From assembly GCF_000023785.1 (NCBI RefSeq), contig NC_012982.1, forward strand, positions 1,860,001 to 1,924,000: a stretch of DNA of 64,000 bases, read 5' to 3'. Below are positions 1 to 10,534 of the stretch, piece after piece. The stretch is from Hirschia baltica ATCC 49814 (GTDB lineage Bacteria > Pseudomonadota > Alphaproteobacteria > Caulobacterales > Hyphomonadaceae). A program made the translations under genes and the position numbers. The notes below the pieces were generated by a model, which worked only from the letters and a program-made list of their open reading frames with translations, did no database searches and had not been told where the DNA came from. Position 1 is the stretch's first letter. Every line of letters begins with the position of its first letter.

Positions 1-119
<119 letters not shown>

Positions 120-749
120 CTAAGCCTCTTCCCCATCTGCTTTTTCATCACCCGGCAGCACGCTTTGCATACCTTCCCACGGTGACATAAAATCAAAATT
201 TCTATATTCTTGAACAAGTTTGACAGGCTGATAAACAACGCGTTTTTCAACTTCGTCATACCGCACTTCGACATGTCCAGTTAGCGGGAAATCTTTCCGC
301 AAAGGATGTCCCTCAAAACCATAATCCGTTAATATACGGCGCAAATCTGGGTGTCCGGAGAACAATACACCATACATGTCGAATGCTTCACGTTCATTCC
401 AATTTGCACAAGGGAACAGTTCCACAAGGCTTGGCACAGGGCTTTCCTCATCCGTTGAAACCTTCACACGAATGCGTTGGTTCAAACTCATGGAAAGCAT
501 GTGATACACAACCTCAAAACGCTCAGCACGCTCTGGGTAATCAACCGCGCAAAGATCAGTCAAAGTCTCAAAACGACACTGAGAATCACTTCGCAAAAAA
601 CGCATAAGTGACATAATCTGATCACGCACAGCATAAACGACTAATTCATCATTCACCACAGCGCATGATTTTACAGAATGTGGTTGCTCTGTTTCAATAT
701 GGCTAACCAACTCATCGAGAGTTTCACCGTTGATGTAGGACAAGCTCAT
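120..749 (-). CDS. nuoC: NADH-quinone oxidoreductase subunit C (30 kDa)
   Basis: A 209-residue protein of the usual length for alphaproteobacterial NuoC. It belongs to the peripheral arm of complex I and helps hold NuoD and NuoB. The segment with [18 protein letters not shown], followed by [20 protein letters not shown], is the family signature. The frame is open farther upstream, but the start at [14 protein letters not shown] is preferred: it fits family length, and its ATG overlaps the nuoB stop as ATGA, a classic translational-coupling arrangement. The next gene is nuoD, 3 bases downstream. Confidence 0.97.
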   Translation of the reverse strand: MSLSYINGETLDELVSHIETEQPHSVKSCAVVNDELVVYAVRDQIMSLMRFLRSDSQCRFETLTDLCAVDYPERAERFEVVYHMLSMSLNQRIRVKVSTDEESPVPSLVELFPCANWNEREAFDMYGVLFSGHPDLRRILTDYGFEGHPLRKDFPLTGHVEVRYDEVEKRVVYQPVKLVQEYRNFDFMSPWEGMQSVLPGDEKADGEEA

Positions 750-1312
750 CGGTCGATAGTCCCCTCGCGTCGAATTTTCTTTTGAAGCTGCAAAAGACCG
801 TACATCAAAGCTTCTGCAGTTGGTGGACAACCAGGAACATACACATCAACCGGCACAATGCGGTCACATCCGCGAACAACAGAATAAGAATAATGGTAAT
901 ATCCTCCACCATTCGCACATGAGCCCATAGAGATCACATAACGTGGCTCTGCCATTTGGTCGTACACTTTTCGCATGGCCGGTGCCATTTTGTTTGTAAG
1001 CGTACCAGCAACGATCATCAGATCAGATTGGCGCGGTGTACCGCGCGGAGCCATACCAAAACGCTCCATATCATAACGAGGGTTGGCGGCATGCATCATT
1101 TCGACGGCACAACACGCCAAACCGAAACTCATAAACATTAGTGATCCGGTGCGCGCCCAAGAGATTGCATCATCGAGCTTCGCAACAACAAAACCTTTAT
1201 CGGCTAATTCATCAGAAACGCCCGCAAAGAAAGGGTCATCGCCTCTTATCTTAGCACTAGCATCCGAAGCTGACTGGGCGCTATTTACTGTTGGAGTAGA
1301 CATCTTATTCAT
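746..1312 (-). CDS. nuoB: NADH-quinone oxidoreductase subunit B (PSST)
   Basis: A 188-residue subunit that carries iron-sulfur cluster N2, the last electron carrier before quinone. Cluster-ligand cysteines are visible in the adjacent pair of [12 protein letters not shown], in MGSCANGGG and in [11 protein letters not shown]. The start is placed at MNKMSTPTV, right after the nuoA stop and with a GGGA about 8 bases upstream; a second ATG three codons later is also possible. The frame stays open 16 codons farther upstream, but those codons would overlap nuoA. The 3' end overlaps nuoC by ATGA. Confidence 0.97.
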   Translation of the reverse strand: MNKMSTPTVNSAQSASDASAKIRGDDPFFAGVSDELADKGFVVAKLDDAISWARTGSLMFMSFGLACCAVEMMHAANPRYDMERFGMAPRGTPRQSDLMIVAGTLTNKMAPAMRKVYDQMAEPRYVISMGSCANGGGYYHYSYSVVRGCDRIVPVDVYVPGCPPTAEALMYGLLQLQKKIRREGTIDR

Positions 1313-1313
1313 T

Positions 1314-1688
1314 TTATTCCCACTCCAATGCGCCAGAACTCCACTCATATATGAAGCCAATCGTCAAAACGCCTAAAAACACCATCATAGACCAGAAGGC
1401 AGCGATATTTCCTGCATCGACCTGAAAAATCCAAGGAAACAAGAATGCGACTTCTAAATCAAAAATGATGAACAAAATTGCCACGAGATAAAAACGAATA
1501 TCAAATTTCATCCGCGCATCATCGAACGGGTTGAAACCACATTCGTATGCTGAGTTTTTTTCTGGGTCCGGATTATTTGGCGACAACACAGCTGAAGCAA
1601 CGAGAAAGGCCAAACAAAGAGCAAGGCCAAGCGCGAAGAAAATAACAACTGGTAAATAATTTAGAACAAGTGATTGAACGTCTTGCAT
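1314..1688 (-). CDS. nuoA: NADH-quinone oxidoreductase subunit A
   Basis: A 124-residue membrane subunit of complex I with three hydrophobic segments (about residues 10-32, 64-86 and 92-115). The loop [20 protein letters not shown] carries the conserved cysteine near the quinone site that is characteristic of NuoA/ND3. It is the first gene of the nuo operon on this strand and is followed by nuoB after one base. Its promoter should lie in the roughly 500-base gap to its right. Length and motifs are typical of the family. Confidence 0.96.
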   Translation of the reverse strand: MQDVQSLVLNYLPVVIFFALGLALCLAFLVASAVLSPNNPDPEKNSAYECGFNPFDDARMKFDIRFYLVAILFIIFDLEVAFLFPWIFQVDAGNIAAFWSMMVFLGVLTIGFIYEWSSGALEWE

Positions 1689-2198
1689 TACGTATTCCTA
1701 GCAGTTTGCGGATCGGCCTAAGACGCTTTGGCATTACATGCAAGGGACCTAAAGCCCAACATTTTCGTTCTTGTCAAAAATGAAGCACTCATATGGCAAT
1801 ATTGCCGCACATAGTCATAGCGTCAGCTGGCGATTAGCGTTCATGGCTTTAGCAAAGGTTACCTTACTCGAAAAGCACCTTAATTATAATTTATCAAAAA
1901 CACTCACAGAGAATTCATTGGCCTAATTACAGTAAGGGAAACTAGCCTTTCTCATAAGAAAGATTAGCCAGTTGAAAACTGTAGATTTTTGACGCTAGTT
2001 GATAACGATTTTCAATTCCAAGGTTTCAAACAATTCTCAATTAATTTTTTCGCTAAAGCTCAGAATTTATTTGATTTTGAACGTTCACTCCCATTTTTTA
2101 GCCGTTCAAACTAGAATCACAACTAACGAGACAAGATGCGTCAAAATGACCAGATAAAAATATCGAATTTTGCTTCAAATTGAAGCCCTACAAGGAAT
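1689..2198 (-). other. Intergenic region upstream of nuoA; no gene seen
   Basis: About 510 AT-rich bases separate nuoA from the smpB 3' end. It should contain the nuo promoter and a long leader. A TATAAT hexamer is readable on the minus strand at 1883-1888, but I could not pair it with a convincing -35 element. A 12-base perfect palindrome (GGCAATATTGCC) sits at 1795-1806. Next to the smpB end, an inverted repeat around 2173-2187 is followed on the minus strand by an A/T-rich stretch and could be a weak terminator. No convincing coding sequence was found. Confidence 0.4.
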
Positions 2199-2675
2199 TT
2201 AGCCTTTCGCCCTCATCAATCGCGCCTTTTGTTTATCCCAGTCACGCTTTTTCTCCACATCGCGTTTATCATGATTTTTGCGCCCCTTGGCCAACCCCAA
2301 TAATAGCTTTGCGATACCGCGTTCATTGAAATACAATTTCAGAGGGACGATTGTCATACCGTCTCTTGTTATCCCTTGCATCAACTTCGCAAGCTCTTTC
2401 TTTTTCAGCAACAGCTTCCGCATACGAAGCGGCTCGTGATTGAAACGCGAAGCAGGTGGGTAAATTGGAATCGTCGCGTTCACCAATACCAGTTCGCCCT
2501 GCTCATCCCTCGCATAACTCTCCGATATATTTGCCCGCCCCAAACGGAGGGATTTCACTTCCGTCCCAACCAATGCAATGCCGGCTTCTAATGTATCAAC
2601 AACTTCATAATTTCGGCGAGACTGACGGTTTTCTGCAACCAGACCGCCCCCATCCTGTTTTTTCTTTTTTGCCAT
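2199..2675 (-). CDS. smpB: SsrA-binding protein SmpB
   Basis: A 158-residue RNA-binding protein that delivers tmRNA to stalled ribosomes in trans-translation. The sequence shows the expected order: basic N-terminus, [11 protein letters not shown], then [14 protein letters not shown], and the highly basic C-terminal tail [18 protein letters not shown], which mimics the missing mRNA strand in the A site. Length matches the family. It follows dapA on the same strand with only 9 bases between them, so the two are probably co-transcribed. No tmRNA gene was recognised nearby. Confidence 0.97.
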   Translation of the reverse strand: MAKKKKQDGGGLVAENRQSRRNYEVVDTLEAGIALVGTEVKSLRLGRANISESYARDEQGELVLVNATIPIYPPASRFNHEPLRMRKLLLKKKELAKLMQGITRDGMTIVPLKLYFNERGIAKLLLGLAKGRKNHDKRDVEKKRDWDKQKARLMRAKG

Positions 2676-2684
2676 TATAACCTT

Positions 2685-3563
2685 CTAGGACAGTAGACCA
2701 GCTTCACGCATGGCTGACCTTATATCTTCCTTCACCTGTTCTGATTGAATTTCAAGAATAGGACTTCTAACTTCTGGATCACACAAACCTAGTTCAGCCA
2801 TTGCAAATTTAACAGGGGCAGGACTTGGTTCAAAGAACATCGCACGATGTAGTTTCTGTAGCGTTGCGTTAATTTCACGTGCTTTTATATAATCTCCCGC
2901 CATTATTGCATTTTGCAAATCAGCACATGCTTTGGGTGCTAGGTTGGCGGTTACTGAAATACATCCAACTCCGCCCAACGCATTAAAACCGATTGCGCTG
3001 GGATCATCTCCACTTAACAGAATAAATTCATCTTCACACACATTCGCATGCCACGCCACACGCCCCAAATCCCCTGTGGCATCTTTTAATGCAACAATAT
3101 TGGGATGCTTAGATAACTCACCTAAAGTTTCAGGTTCCAAATCAGACACTGTTCGCGCAGGAACATTATAAAGGACTAATGAAAGCTCAACTGCATCAGC
3201 AATTGCTAAAAAATGAGCGCGCAACCCTGGTTGTGATGGTCGGTTATAATATGGACACACTGTTAGCGCAGCATGTGCGCCAACAGCTTTCGCATGAGCA
3301 ACAAGACCTATTGCTTCTTGCGTTGAATTGGAGCCAGCACCAGCTATGACAGGAATTCGACCTGCTACAATTTCTACACATAATTCTACGACGCGACGAT
3401 GCTCGTCATGTGATAAAGTCGCACTTTCCCCAGTCGTTCCACACGGTACAACGGCATGGCTTCCAGCGTCGATTTGTCGAATCACCAATTTTTCAAAAGC
3501 TTGTTCATCAACCTTCCCATTGCGAAAAGGTGTAATAAGAGCTGGGATTGACCCTTTAAACAT
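2685..3563 (-). CDS. dapA: 4-hydroxy-tetrahydrodipicolinate synthase
   Basis: A 292-residue class I aldolase that condenses pyruvate with aspartate semialdehyde, the first committed step to lysine and meso-diaminopimelate. The Schiff-base lysine is in IVALKDATGD, the catalytic tyrosine in LVLYNVPARTV, and the GTTGESATL loop is canonical. The frame is open 37 codons farther upstream, but the ATG at 3563 is chosen because GGAGGA lies 8 bases before it and MFKGSIPALITPF is the normal N-terminus. It is divergent from the transglycosylase gene across 114 bases and likely shares an operon with smpB. Confidence 0.97.
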   Translation of the reverse strand: MFKGSIPALITPFRNGKVDEQAFEKLVIRQIDAGSHAVVPCGTTGESATLSHDEHRRVVELCVEIVAGRIPVIAGAGSNSTQEAIGLVAHAKAVGAHAALTVCPYYNRPSQPGLRAHFLAIADAVELSLVLYNVPARTVSDLEPETLGELSKHPNIVALKDATGDLGRVAWHANVCEDEFILLSGDDPSAIGFNALGGVGCISVTANLAPKACADLQNAIMAGDYIKAREINATLQKLHRAMFFEPSPAPVKFAMAELGLCDPEVRSPILEIQSEQVKEDIRSAMREAGLLS

Positions 3564-3677
3564 GGTGTCCTCCAATACGAGTAGACATTTTAGATATTTA
3601 TTTAAAACGCTCACTGACCGTTCACGTTTATCGATTACTAAGGTGGTTATTCGCGCCACAATCAGGTTTTGCAAGTC

Positions 3678-5723
3678 ATGAAACGAATTCTTTGCCTCGC
3701 TCTTATTCTATTTTCCGTCGGCACGTCGATGGCAAATGCGATTCCTTCTGCTCCATCTCTAAAACCTGTGGAAGAAATTCGCTCCAAAATAGTAGAGAAA
3801 AATGTCTACAAAGACCTGACAGGAGCGCTAGATGCAGCTGATTTAGGCAATTGGACTATTGTCAGAAATATCCAGAAAAAAACTACCGACCTTACTGTAA
3901 GTGATTTGCTGTTATGGAAATTAACGACAAATTCCTCTGCAAACCCGACATTTGACGAACTTGAATTGGCATTAGAACGCTTATCCGACTGGCCCAAAAC
4001 GATTGAAATGAAAAAACAGGCCGAAAGCATTCTAAGTTATTCCGGTTTTAGTGACACACAATTGTCAGCATGGTTCAAACTTCACCCTCCTGTCACCGGC
4101 ACAGGAAAGCTAACCTATGCACGCCTTCTCAAACGAAAATCGAACTCAAAACAAGCTTTAGCCACTATAAAAAATATCTGGTGGCATCATTCACTTTCGC
4201 GTTCAGATGAACGTCAAATCTTGTTAGAGTTTGGCAAAGACTTAACACAAGAAGACCACTCAAAACGTGTCGATATGCTTTTGTGGGGCAATCAACGCAG
4301 TAGTGCGAAAAACCTTATCAATAGACTTTCATCTTCGGAAAAAAAACTAATTCAGGCAAGAATTGGATTAATGGAGGGACTTCGCGGTGTCGATTCCCTC
4401 ATCAACGCCGTACCAAAGAACAATCAATCTGATCCTGGCCTCTTATATGAACGCGCAAGATGGAGACGTAAGCGCTTAAACAATTATGATGGTGCAATAG
4501 AAGCCATACTAGAAATTGACCCATTCCTCACCTCAATAACTGGTCGGGAAAAGATATGGTATGAACGCCGCCTCCTTCTGAGGACATTGATCAAAGAAAA
4601 ACGTTGGGATGAGGCTTATAAAATGGCCGCTCATCACGGCTTGGCAGAAGGCACAGGCTTTGCCGAAGCTGAATTTAATGCCGGCTGGGTCGCCTTAAAA
4701 TACCTAAATAAGCCCGAAGTCGCATACGAACATTTCGACACCCTCTCAAAAGGGGTCGGTTCACCCATTAGTTTGGCGCGAGGTTTATTTTGGCGAGGCG
4801 AAGCTTTGACCGCTCAAAATAAGACAACTGAGGCAATCCAAAGTTATGAGCAAGCCGCCCACTACAATTTTGTGTTTTATGGTCAGATGGCAGCTCAAAG
4901 ACTAAAGGACGCCGGAAAAAGTGACGCCCAGTTAACGCTAGCCTTGCCAGAATCTGCAACAACTGAACAAAGAACATTATTTGAGTCTAAGCCCGTCATC
5001 AAAGCCGCAATGTTAATGGCTGAGTCGGGACGACTTCAATCATTTGAGCGTTTTTCTTTTTTCGTAGACGATACCCTCACCACACCTCAAGAACATGAGA
5101 TGTTATCAGACCTTGCAGTGCATTATCTCGAACCAAGAGCTGGAATTAGAAATGGTAAAGCTGGTTTAGCAAATGGACATATCGCTCCTAATGCGGCTTT
5201 TCCTGTTATCAGTCTCCCAGATAGCCCAGGCTCAGGCATAGCAGAACCAGCTTTAGTGATGGCATTGTCTCGGCAAGAAAGTGAGTTAACACCAACTGCT
5301 ATCAGCCATGCGAATGCGAGAGGAATGATGCAACTCCTGCCAGCAACAGGGCGGCAAACAGCCAGAAGTATCGGCCTGCCATTCCGCCAAAGCTGGCTAA
5401 CTGATGATCCAATTTACAATTTGAAGGTCGGCAGAAGTTACCTTGATGATTTAATTGAAGATTTCAATGGATCCTATATTCTAGCATTAGCAGCCTATAA
5501 TGCTGGACCAAGCCGCCCCAAACGCTGGATTGAAGAATATGGTGACCCAAGGAAAGACGAAATTGACCCAATAGATTTTATCGAAAGCATCCCTTTTTCT
5601 GAAACTAGAAATTATGTGCAACGAATATTGGAAAACACACAAGTCTATCGTCACAGATTGAGTGGCAACCCTACCGACATAAGTCTAATCAACGACCTAG
5701 CTAGAGGGGGTATCGCCAACTAG
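3678..5723 (+). CDS. Soluble lytic murein transglycosylase (Slt70-like)
   Basis: A 681-residue periplasmic enzyme that cleaves the glycan strands of peptidoglycan. An N-terminal signal peptide (MKRILCLALILFSVG...ANA) is followed by a long alpha-helical, TPR-like superhelix (about residues 50-480) and a C-terminal SLT domain (about 520-650). The catalytic glutamate is E534 in SRQESELTP; GMMQLLPATG and ALAAYNAGPSRPKRW are the other SLT signatures. The ATG at 3678 is preferred over a TTG three codons earlier because it gives a clean signal peptide. The gene is divergent from dapA and 115 bases upstream of the mutA start. Confidence 0.95.
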   Translation: MKRILCLALILFSVGTSMANAIPSAPSLKPVEEIRSKIVEKNVYKDLTGALDAADLGNWTIVRNIQKKTTDLTVSDLLLWKLTTNSSANPTFDELELALERLSDWPKTIEMKKQAESILSYSGFSDTQLSAWFKLHPPVTGTGKLTYARLLKRKSNSKQALATIKNIWWHHSLSRSDERQILLEFGKDLTQEDHSKRVDMLLWGNQRSSAKNLINRLSSSEKKLIQARIGLMEGLRGVDSLINAVPKNNQSDPGLLYERARWRRKRLNNYDGAIEAILEIDPFLTSITGREKIWYERRLLLRTLIKEKRWDEAYKMAAHHGLAEGTGFAEAEFNAGWVALKYLNKPEVAYEHFDTLSKGVGSPISLARGLFWRGEALTAQNKTTEAIQSYEQAAHYNFVFYGQMAAQRLKDAGKSDAQLTLALPESATTEQRTLFESKPVIKAAMLMAESGRLQSFERFSFFVDDTLTTPQEHEMLSDLAVHYLEPRAGIRNGKAGLANGHIAPNAAFPVISLPDSPGSGIAEPALVMALSRQESELTPTAISHANARGMMQLLPATGRQTARSIGLPFRQSWLTDDPIYNLKVGRSYLDDLIEDFNGSYILALAAYNAGPSRPKRWIEEYGDPRKDEIDPIDFIESIPFSETRNYVQRILENTQVYRHRLSGNPTDISLINDLARGGIAN

Positions 5724-5838
5724 AATTCCTGTTTTATGTTCGCTCAACGATATAGTGACTGAATGTCACGCCCCTAGCGGGTCGATATGATTTATGCTGT
5801 AGTGCAACAAAAATAAACAAAATTCGGGAAATCGCGGG

Positions 5839-7863
5839 ATGGCAGATACTAACACTTTTCAACTCTCATCCGAGTTTGGCAGAACAAATGAGTCTGAATG
5901 GCTCGCACTATTGGATAAGGCCTTAAAAGGCAGAAGCGTCGATACTTTAGGGACTAGCACCTATGACGATTTAACGATCAAAGCGCTTTATAGAGATACG
6001 GACTGGCAATCCTCAACTGATAAGACTGGGCTTCCAGGGCAATACCCCTTTATCAGAGGCAGCAAACCATCCTCAGACCCATTTTTGCCTTGGGACATTC
6101 GTCAGATTATTTCCTATCCTTCTCCTGCTGATGCCAATCAATCCATTTTAGCCGACCTTGAACATGGCGTTAGCTCTATTGAACTTCGCATAGACGAAGA
6201 AGGAGAGCGTGGTGTATGTATCAGAACGCTATCTGACTTTGAAAAAACACTTCAAGGAGTGAAACTCGATTGGGCACCGATTGGACTAGAAGTCACTGGT
6301 GCTTCTATAGAATCCGGTAAAGCTGCCGCTGCTATGCTTGCCGCATTTGCCCATGCAAATTCTGACGATACCAATTCATTAAAACTCGCATTCAACTATG
6401 ACCCAATTGGTTGCCTGACGCGTTCAGGTCACTTGAACGGCGATTTAGCGCAATTAACAATGGAATTAACTGATTGCGTTCAGTCTTTGGCAGAAGATTT
6501 TAAATGCTCCACTTTTCTAAGAGTAGACGGGCGTCCTGTGCATGAAGCAGGCGGTTCAGAAGCGCAGGAATTAGCGTCGTTAATTGCTAGCGGGACTCAA
6601 TATGTAAGATTACTTGTGGAATCGGGTGTTGATGCGGTGACCGCCATTTCAAGCATCAACTTCACTGTAGCTGTTGGCTCAGACTATCTAATAGAAATCG
6701 CAAAAATCCGTGCCGCGCGTAGAATGTGGGCAAAAATCGCACAAGAATTTGGTGTGGCCGAAAACGAATTCTCGATGAGCTTACAAGCTGTCTCCTCACG
6801 CAGAATGTTGACCGCCCGAGACCCTTGGGTCAACATTTTAAGAAATACTGCAGCCTGTTTCGCAGCTGGTGTTGGCGGCGCTGACATTGTCACAATTAGA
6901 ACATTTACGGATGCTTTGGGACTTCCTTCACCTCAGGCGCGGCGCATCGCTAGAAATACCCAAATCATAGCACAAGAAGAATCATTTTTGGGCAAAGTCA
7001 TGGATCCGTCTGGTGGAGCATGGAGCATTGCATCAATTTCCGATGAGCTTTCTCTGAAAGCGTGGGGAATTTTCCAGTCGATTGAAAAATCAGGTGGTTA
7101 TCTCTCATCTATATTAGATGGAAAATTCCAACCGCAAGTCAACAAAATCAGATCAAACAGACTTATCGATGTCGCTCATCGAAAAGTTCAGATAACTGGC
7201 GTTTCAGACTACCCTCAACTACAAGAAACTGCCGCCACCTATATTACGCCAGATGTAGAAACAACAATATCCCAAGCAGCCCAACCGACTGGCAAAACTC
7301 CTAAATCCTATTCAATGGCTGATCTTATACCCGAAAGTGAAAATAACCTCACGATTAAAGATCTGACGTATTCGAACGAAAATGTTTTAGAAACAAATCC
7401 TTTCTGGCCTATGCGTCTTGCCAAACCTTTTGAAAACTTGAGAGATTACGCTGAGAAATTTGAGGCTAAAAACAACATCAAACCCAAAGTGTTTCTCGCC
7501 GCTCTTGGCCCGTTATCCGAACACACAGCCCGCACATCATTTGCGACAAACTTTTTTGCTGCTGGCGGCTTGGTCGCCGAATATCATTCAGGTACAGCCG
7601 AAGAATTAGCAGAGGCATTTCAAAAATCTGGGTGTATCCTTGCATGCTTATGTGGAAGCGATGAACGCTATTTACAAGAAGCGGCTGATACAGCGAGAGA
7701 ACTCGGAGCAGCAGGCGTCGCTCGATTATATCTCGCAGGTAAACCACCCATGGAAAGCAAAGATTCATGGCAAGAAGCCGGCATAGATGAATTCATTCAC
7801 ATCGGTGTTGATGTCATTGCCAGCTTAGAGCTTGCCCACTCTGAATTGGGCTTAGCTCTTTAA
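5839..7863 (+). CDS. mutA: Methylmalonyl-CoA mutase small (beta) subunit
   Basis: A 674-residue protein related along its length to the catalytic mutase subunit but without the cobalamin lower-ligand motif: where MutB has DGHDRG, this chain reads GPLSEHTARTSF. It is therefore the non-catalytic partner of the heterodimeric AdoCbl-dependent mutase that converts succinyl-CoA and (R)-methylmalonyl-CoA. The TIM-barrel part covers about residues 30-470; a Rossmann-like C-terminal domain covers about 530-674. It heads a five-gene same-strand run with mutB, two small genes and meaB, and a GGGA-type purine stretch precedes the ATG. No B12 riboswitch was recognised upstream. Confidence 0.95.
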   Translation: MADTNTFQLSSEFGRTNESEWLALLDKALKGRSVDTLGTSTYDDLTIKALYRDTDWQSSTDKTGLPGQYPFIRGSKPSSDPFLPWDIRQIISYPSPADANQSILADLEHGVSSIELRIDEEGERGVCIRTLSDFEKTLQGVKLDWAPIGLEVTGASIESGKAAAAMLAAFAHANSDDTNSLKLAFNYDPIGCLTRSGHLNGDLAQLTMELTDCVQSLAEDFKCSTFLRVDGRPVHEAGGSEAQELASLIASGTQYVRLLVESGVDAVTAISSINFTVAVGSDYLIEIAKIRAARRMWAKIAQEFGVAENEFSMSLQAVSSRRMLTARDPWVNILRNTAACFAAGVGGADIVTIRTFTDALGLPSPQARRIARNTQIIAQEESFLGKVMDPSGGAWSIASISDELSLKAWGIFQSIEKSGGYLSSILDGKFQPQVNKIRSNRLIDVAHRKVQITGVSDYPQLQETAATYITPDVETTISQAAQPTGKTPKSYSMADLIPESENNLTIKDLTYSNENVLETNPFWPMRLAKPFENLRDYAEKFEAKNNIKPKVFLAALGPLSEHTARTSFATNFFAAGGLVAEYHSGTAEELAEAFQKSGCILACLCGSDERYLQEAADTARELGAAGVARLYLAGKPPMESKDSWQEAGIDEFIHIGVDVIASLELAHSELGLAL

Positions 7864-7948
7864 TCTAAATATTCTCAGATACAGGCCGAATTTATTTGAT
7901 GAAGGACAAACCTCAAACAATTTCAGGCCGCTCCTTTGGAGATGAACA

Positions 7949-10138
7949 ATGACTATTTCTACACCAGACTTTACGAAGATAGACTTGGATCAGCCAGAAT
8001 CTGGGCAGGTCACCGATAAAACGATTGAAAACTGGAAACGATCAGCTGGTGACGGGGCTGACGCAATTTGGGAAACACCTGAAAACGTAAAGGTAAAATC
8101 ACTTTACACCGCAAAAGACACCCAACACCTAGACTTTCTTGATGATTGGCCTGGAATCGCACCTTTTGGCCGCGGCCCCTACCCGACCATGTATCCGCAA
8201 CGTCCTTGGACCATTCGTCAATATGCAGGGTTTTCTACTGCTGAAGAATCAAATGCTTTCTATCGCCGAAATTTAGCGGCAGGGCAAAAAGGTCTTTCTG
8301 TTGCTTTCGACCTCGCCACACACCGCGGATATGATAGTGATCATCCGCGTGTATCGGGCGATGTAGGTATGGCCGGTGTTGCTATTGATTCAATCCTCGA
8401 CATGAGAACATTGTTTGATGGCATACCCTTAGACAAAATGTCTGTATCCATGACGATGAATGGAGCGGTGCTGCCTATTCTCGCGCTCTTTATTGTCGCT
8501 GCCGAAGAACAAGGTGTGCCGCCTGAGAAGCTTTCGGGAACAATCCAAAATGATATTCTAAAAGAATTCATGGTGCGTAATACTTATATTTATCCACCAA
8601 GCCCTTCAATGCGCATCATCTCAGACATTTTTGCATACACATCTCAGAAAATGCCAAAATACAATTCGATATCTATCTCAGGATATCACATGCAAGAAGC
8701 CGGAGCGAGCGCTGACCTTGAATTGGCATATACGCTTGCTGATGGAGTTGAATACATCAAAGCTGGTATTGAAGCCGGTCTAGATGTTGATGCCTTCGCA
8801 CCTCGCTTGTCCTTCTTCTGGGCGATAGGTATGAATTATTATATGGAAGTTGCAAAAATGCGGGCGGGTCGACTCCTATGGTCCAAGCTCATCAACAAAT
8901 TTTCACCTAAAAACCCCAAATCTTTATCACTACGCGCGCACTCACAAACCTCTGGATGGTCACTGACTGCACAAGATGTGAACAATAATGTTATACGAAC
9001 CTGCCTAGAAGCTATGGCTGCAGTCAACGGACAGACACAATCCTTACACACAAATGCACTAGATGAAGCACTGGCTCTACCCACTGATTTTTCTGCCCGC
9101 ATAGCTAGAAACACCCAAATTTTCCTTCAACAAGAAGCAGGCACCTGCCAAACCATCGATATGTGGGGTGGGTCATATTATGTTGAACGCCTAACGCACG
9201 ACCTCGCTGAAAAGGCTTGGCAACATATTGAAGAAGTTGAAGAAATGGGTGGAATGGCTAAAGCCATCGAAAAGGGTCTTCCCAAAATTCGAATAGAAGA
9301 ATCCGCTGCAAGAACACAAGCACGCATAGATTCTGGTGTGCAATCTGTTATCGGAGTCAATAAATATCAGCTTGAAGAATCCGAAGACGTCCCTGTTTTA
9401 AAAGTCGATAATGCTAGTGTTTACAAGCTACAATTAGAAAAATTAACAAAACTAAAAGCCAATCGCGACAACACAAAAGTTGAAGAAACCCTTTCCTCAA
9501 TTTCAGCCTCTATGAATTCTGGTAAAGGTAATTTGTTAGAGCTAGCAGTGAATGCTGCCCGTGCTAATGCCACAGTTGGCGAAATCTCATTAGCGATTGA
9601 AAACGTCGTTGGCAGACACAAAGCAGTTATCAATTCTATTCAGGGGGTATATGCTGCTGGCATGAAAGCAAAATCTGATCGTGTAAACTTAGCACTTGAA
9701 AGCGCTAATAAATTTGAAGAAAACGAAGGACGGCGTCCTCGAATACTCATCGCCAAAATGGGTCAAGACGGTCATGATCGCGGTCAAAAAGTTGTTGCTT
9801 CAGGCATGGCGGACCTAGGCTGGGATGTTGATATTGGTCCCCTATTTCAAACTCCCGAAGAAGTCGCCAGACAAGCCGTGGAAAACGATGTGCATGTTGT
9901 CGCTGCATCTTCATTAGCTGCGGGACATTTATCTCTCGTACCAGCACTAAAAAAAGCACTTACTGATGAAGGGCGTGAAGATATCATGATCGTCGTTGGC
10001 GGAGTCGTGCCTCCACAAGATTATAAAGAGCTGTATTCTGCTGGTGCTGCAGCAATTTTCGCTCCAGGAACAATAATTGCTGAATCATGTATTGAACTTA
10101 TTGCCAAGCTAGGGTCACAATTGGAGCATAACTCCTAA
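7949..10138 (+). CDS. mutB: Methylmalonyl-CoA mutase large (alpha) subunit
   Basis: A 729-residue catalytic subunit of AdoCbl-dependent methylmalonyl-CoA mutase, used in propionate, odd-chain and branched-chain catabolism. The substrate-binding block [19 protein letters not shown] and [20 protein letters not shown] sit in the N-terminal barrel. The C-terminal B12-binding domain (about residues 595-729) contains the DxHxxG ligand motif in [12 protein letters not shown], then [12 protein letters not shown]. Length matches the family. It is 85 bases after mutA, and the G-protein chaperone MeaB is encoded farther down the same run, which supports functional coupling. Confidence 0.98.
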   Translation: MTISTPDFTKIDLDQPESGQVTDKTIENWKRSAGDGADAIWETPENVKVKSLYTAKDTQHLDFLDDWPGIAPFGRGPYPTMYPQRPWTIRQYAGFSTAEESNAFYRRNLAAGQKGLSVAFDLATHRGYDSDHPRVSGDVGMAGVAIDSILDMRTLFDGIPLDKMSVSMTMNGAVLPILALFIVAAEEQGVPPEKLSGTIQNDILKEFMVRNTYIYPPSPSMRIISDIFAYTSQKMPKYNSISISGYHMQEAGASADLELAYTLADGVEYIKAGIEAGLDVDAFAPRLSFFWAIGMNYYMEVAKMRAGRLLWSKLINKFSPKNPKSLSLRAHSQTSGWSLTAQDVNNNVIRTCLEAMAAVNGQTQSLHTNALDEALALPTDFSARIARNTQIFLQQEAGTCQTIDMWGGSYYVERLTHDLAEKAWQHIEEVEEMGGMAKAIEKGLPKIRIEESAARTQARIDSGVQSVIGVNKYQLEESEDVPVLKVDNASVYKLQLEKLTKLKANRDNTKVEETLSSISASMNSGKGNLLELAVNAARANATVGEISLAIENVVGRHKAVINSIQGVYAAGMKAKSDRVNLALESANKFEENEGRRPRILIAKMGQDGHDRGQKVVASGMADLGWDVDIGPLFQTPEEVARQAVENDVHVVAASSLAAGHLSLVPALKKALTDEGREDIMIVVGGVVPPQDYKELYSAGAAAIFAPGTIIAESCIELIAKLGSQLEHNS

Positions 10139-10165
10139 ATACGAACTTCTAGAATCGGAGACCCA

Positions 10166-10492
10166 ATGCCTAAAGCAGATATGGAACTGGACCGTTGGCT
10201 GAAAGGCCTCACCCAGATCATAGGTGAAGTCCTTTGGAGGGATTGGGATCCAATGGATATCAATGAAGACCCAACATCAATTGATGTTTATGATCCTCTT
10301 GTTCCGGGTATTCTTAGATTGTTATTAAATGATGCAGAACCATCGGAAGTCGCGGATCATTTGTGGAAACTTGAAGAAGAAGATTTAAAACTATCTGTTT
10401 CTCAAGCTGATACCGTTGATGCTGCCAATATGTTAGTGAACGAGACGCATATCTATATGGATGAACACCCTCAACCTAACACCTACAAATAG
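10166..10492 (+). CDS. Conserved small protein of unknown function
   Basis: A 108-residue acidic soluble protein with no signal peptide or membrane segment. The central WDPMDINEDPTSIDVYDPL, followed by a short helical region (ADHLWKLEEEDLKL), resembles a widespread family of small uncharacterised bacterial proteins that share a 'WDPigv.d.pea.DEYDsY' pattern; this is from memory. The start is an ATG with GGAG 6 bases upstream. It lies 27 bases after mutB in the mutase operon and upstream of a lipoprotein gene, but nothing in its sequence ties it to B12 chemistry. Confidence 0.8.
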   Translation: MPKADMELDRWLKGLTQIIGEVLWRDWDPMDINEDPTSIDVYDPLVPGILRLLLNDAEPSEVADHLWKLEEEDLKLSVSQADTVDAANMLVNETHIYMDEHPQPNTYK

Positions 10493-10534
10493 ACGTATCG
10501 GGGCATTTTTACCGTCCTGAGAATGGAGAAATTT

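Noticed and set aside
1795-1806. 12-base palindrome GGCAATATTGCC as an operator
   Set aside because: Isolated, far from the nuoA start and without a recognisable promoter; kept only as a note in the gap entry.
1780-1926. 48-codon open frame on the plus strand in the nuoA-smpB gap
   Set aside because: No ribosome-binding site, ordinary composition, no recognised motif; most likely chance.
5724-5838. Cobalamin riboswitch before mutA
   Set aside because: The gap is only 115 bases and lacks a recognisable B12-box; no support.
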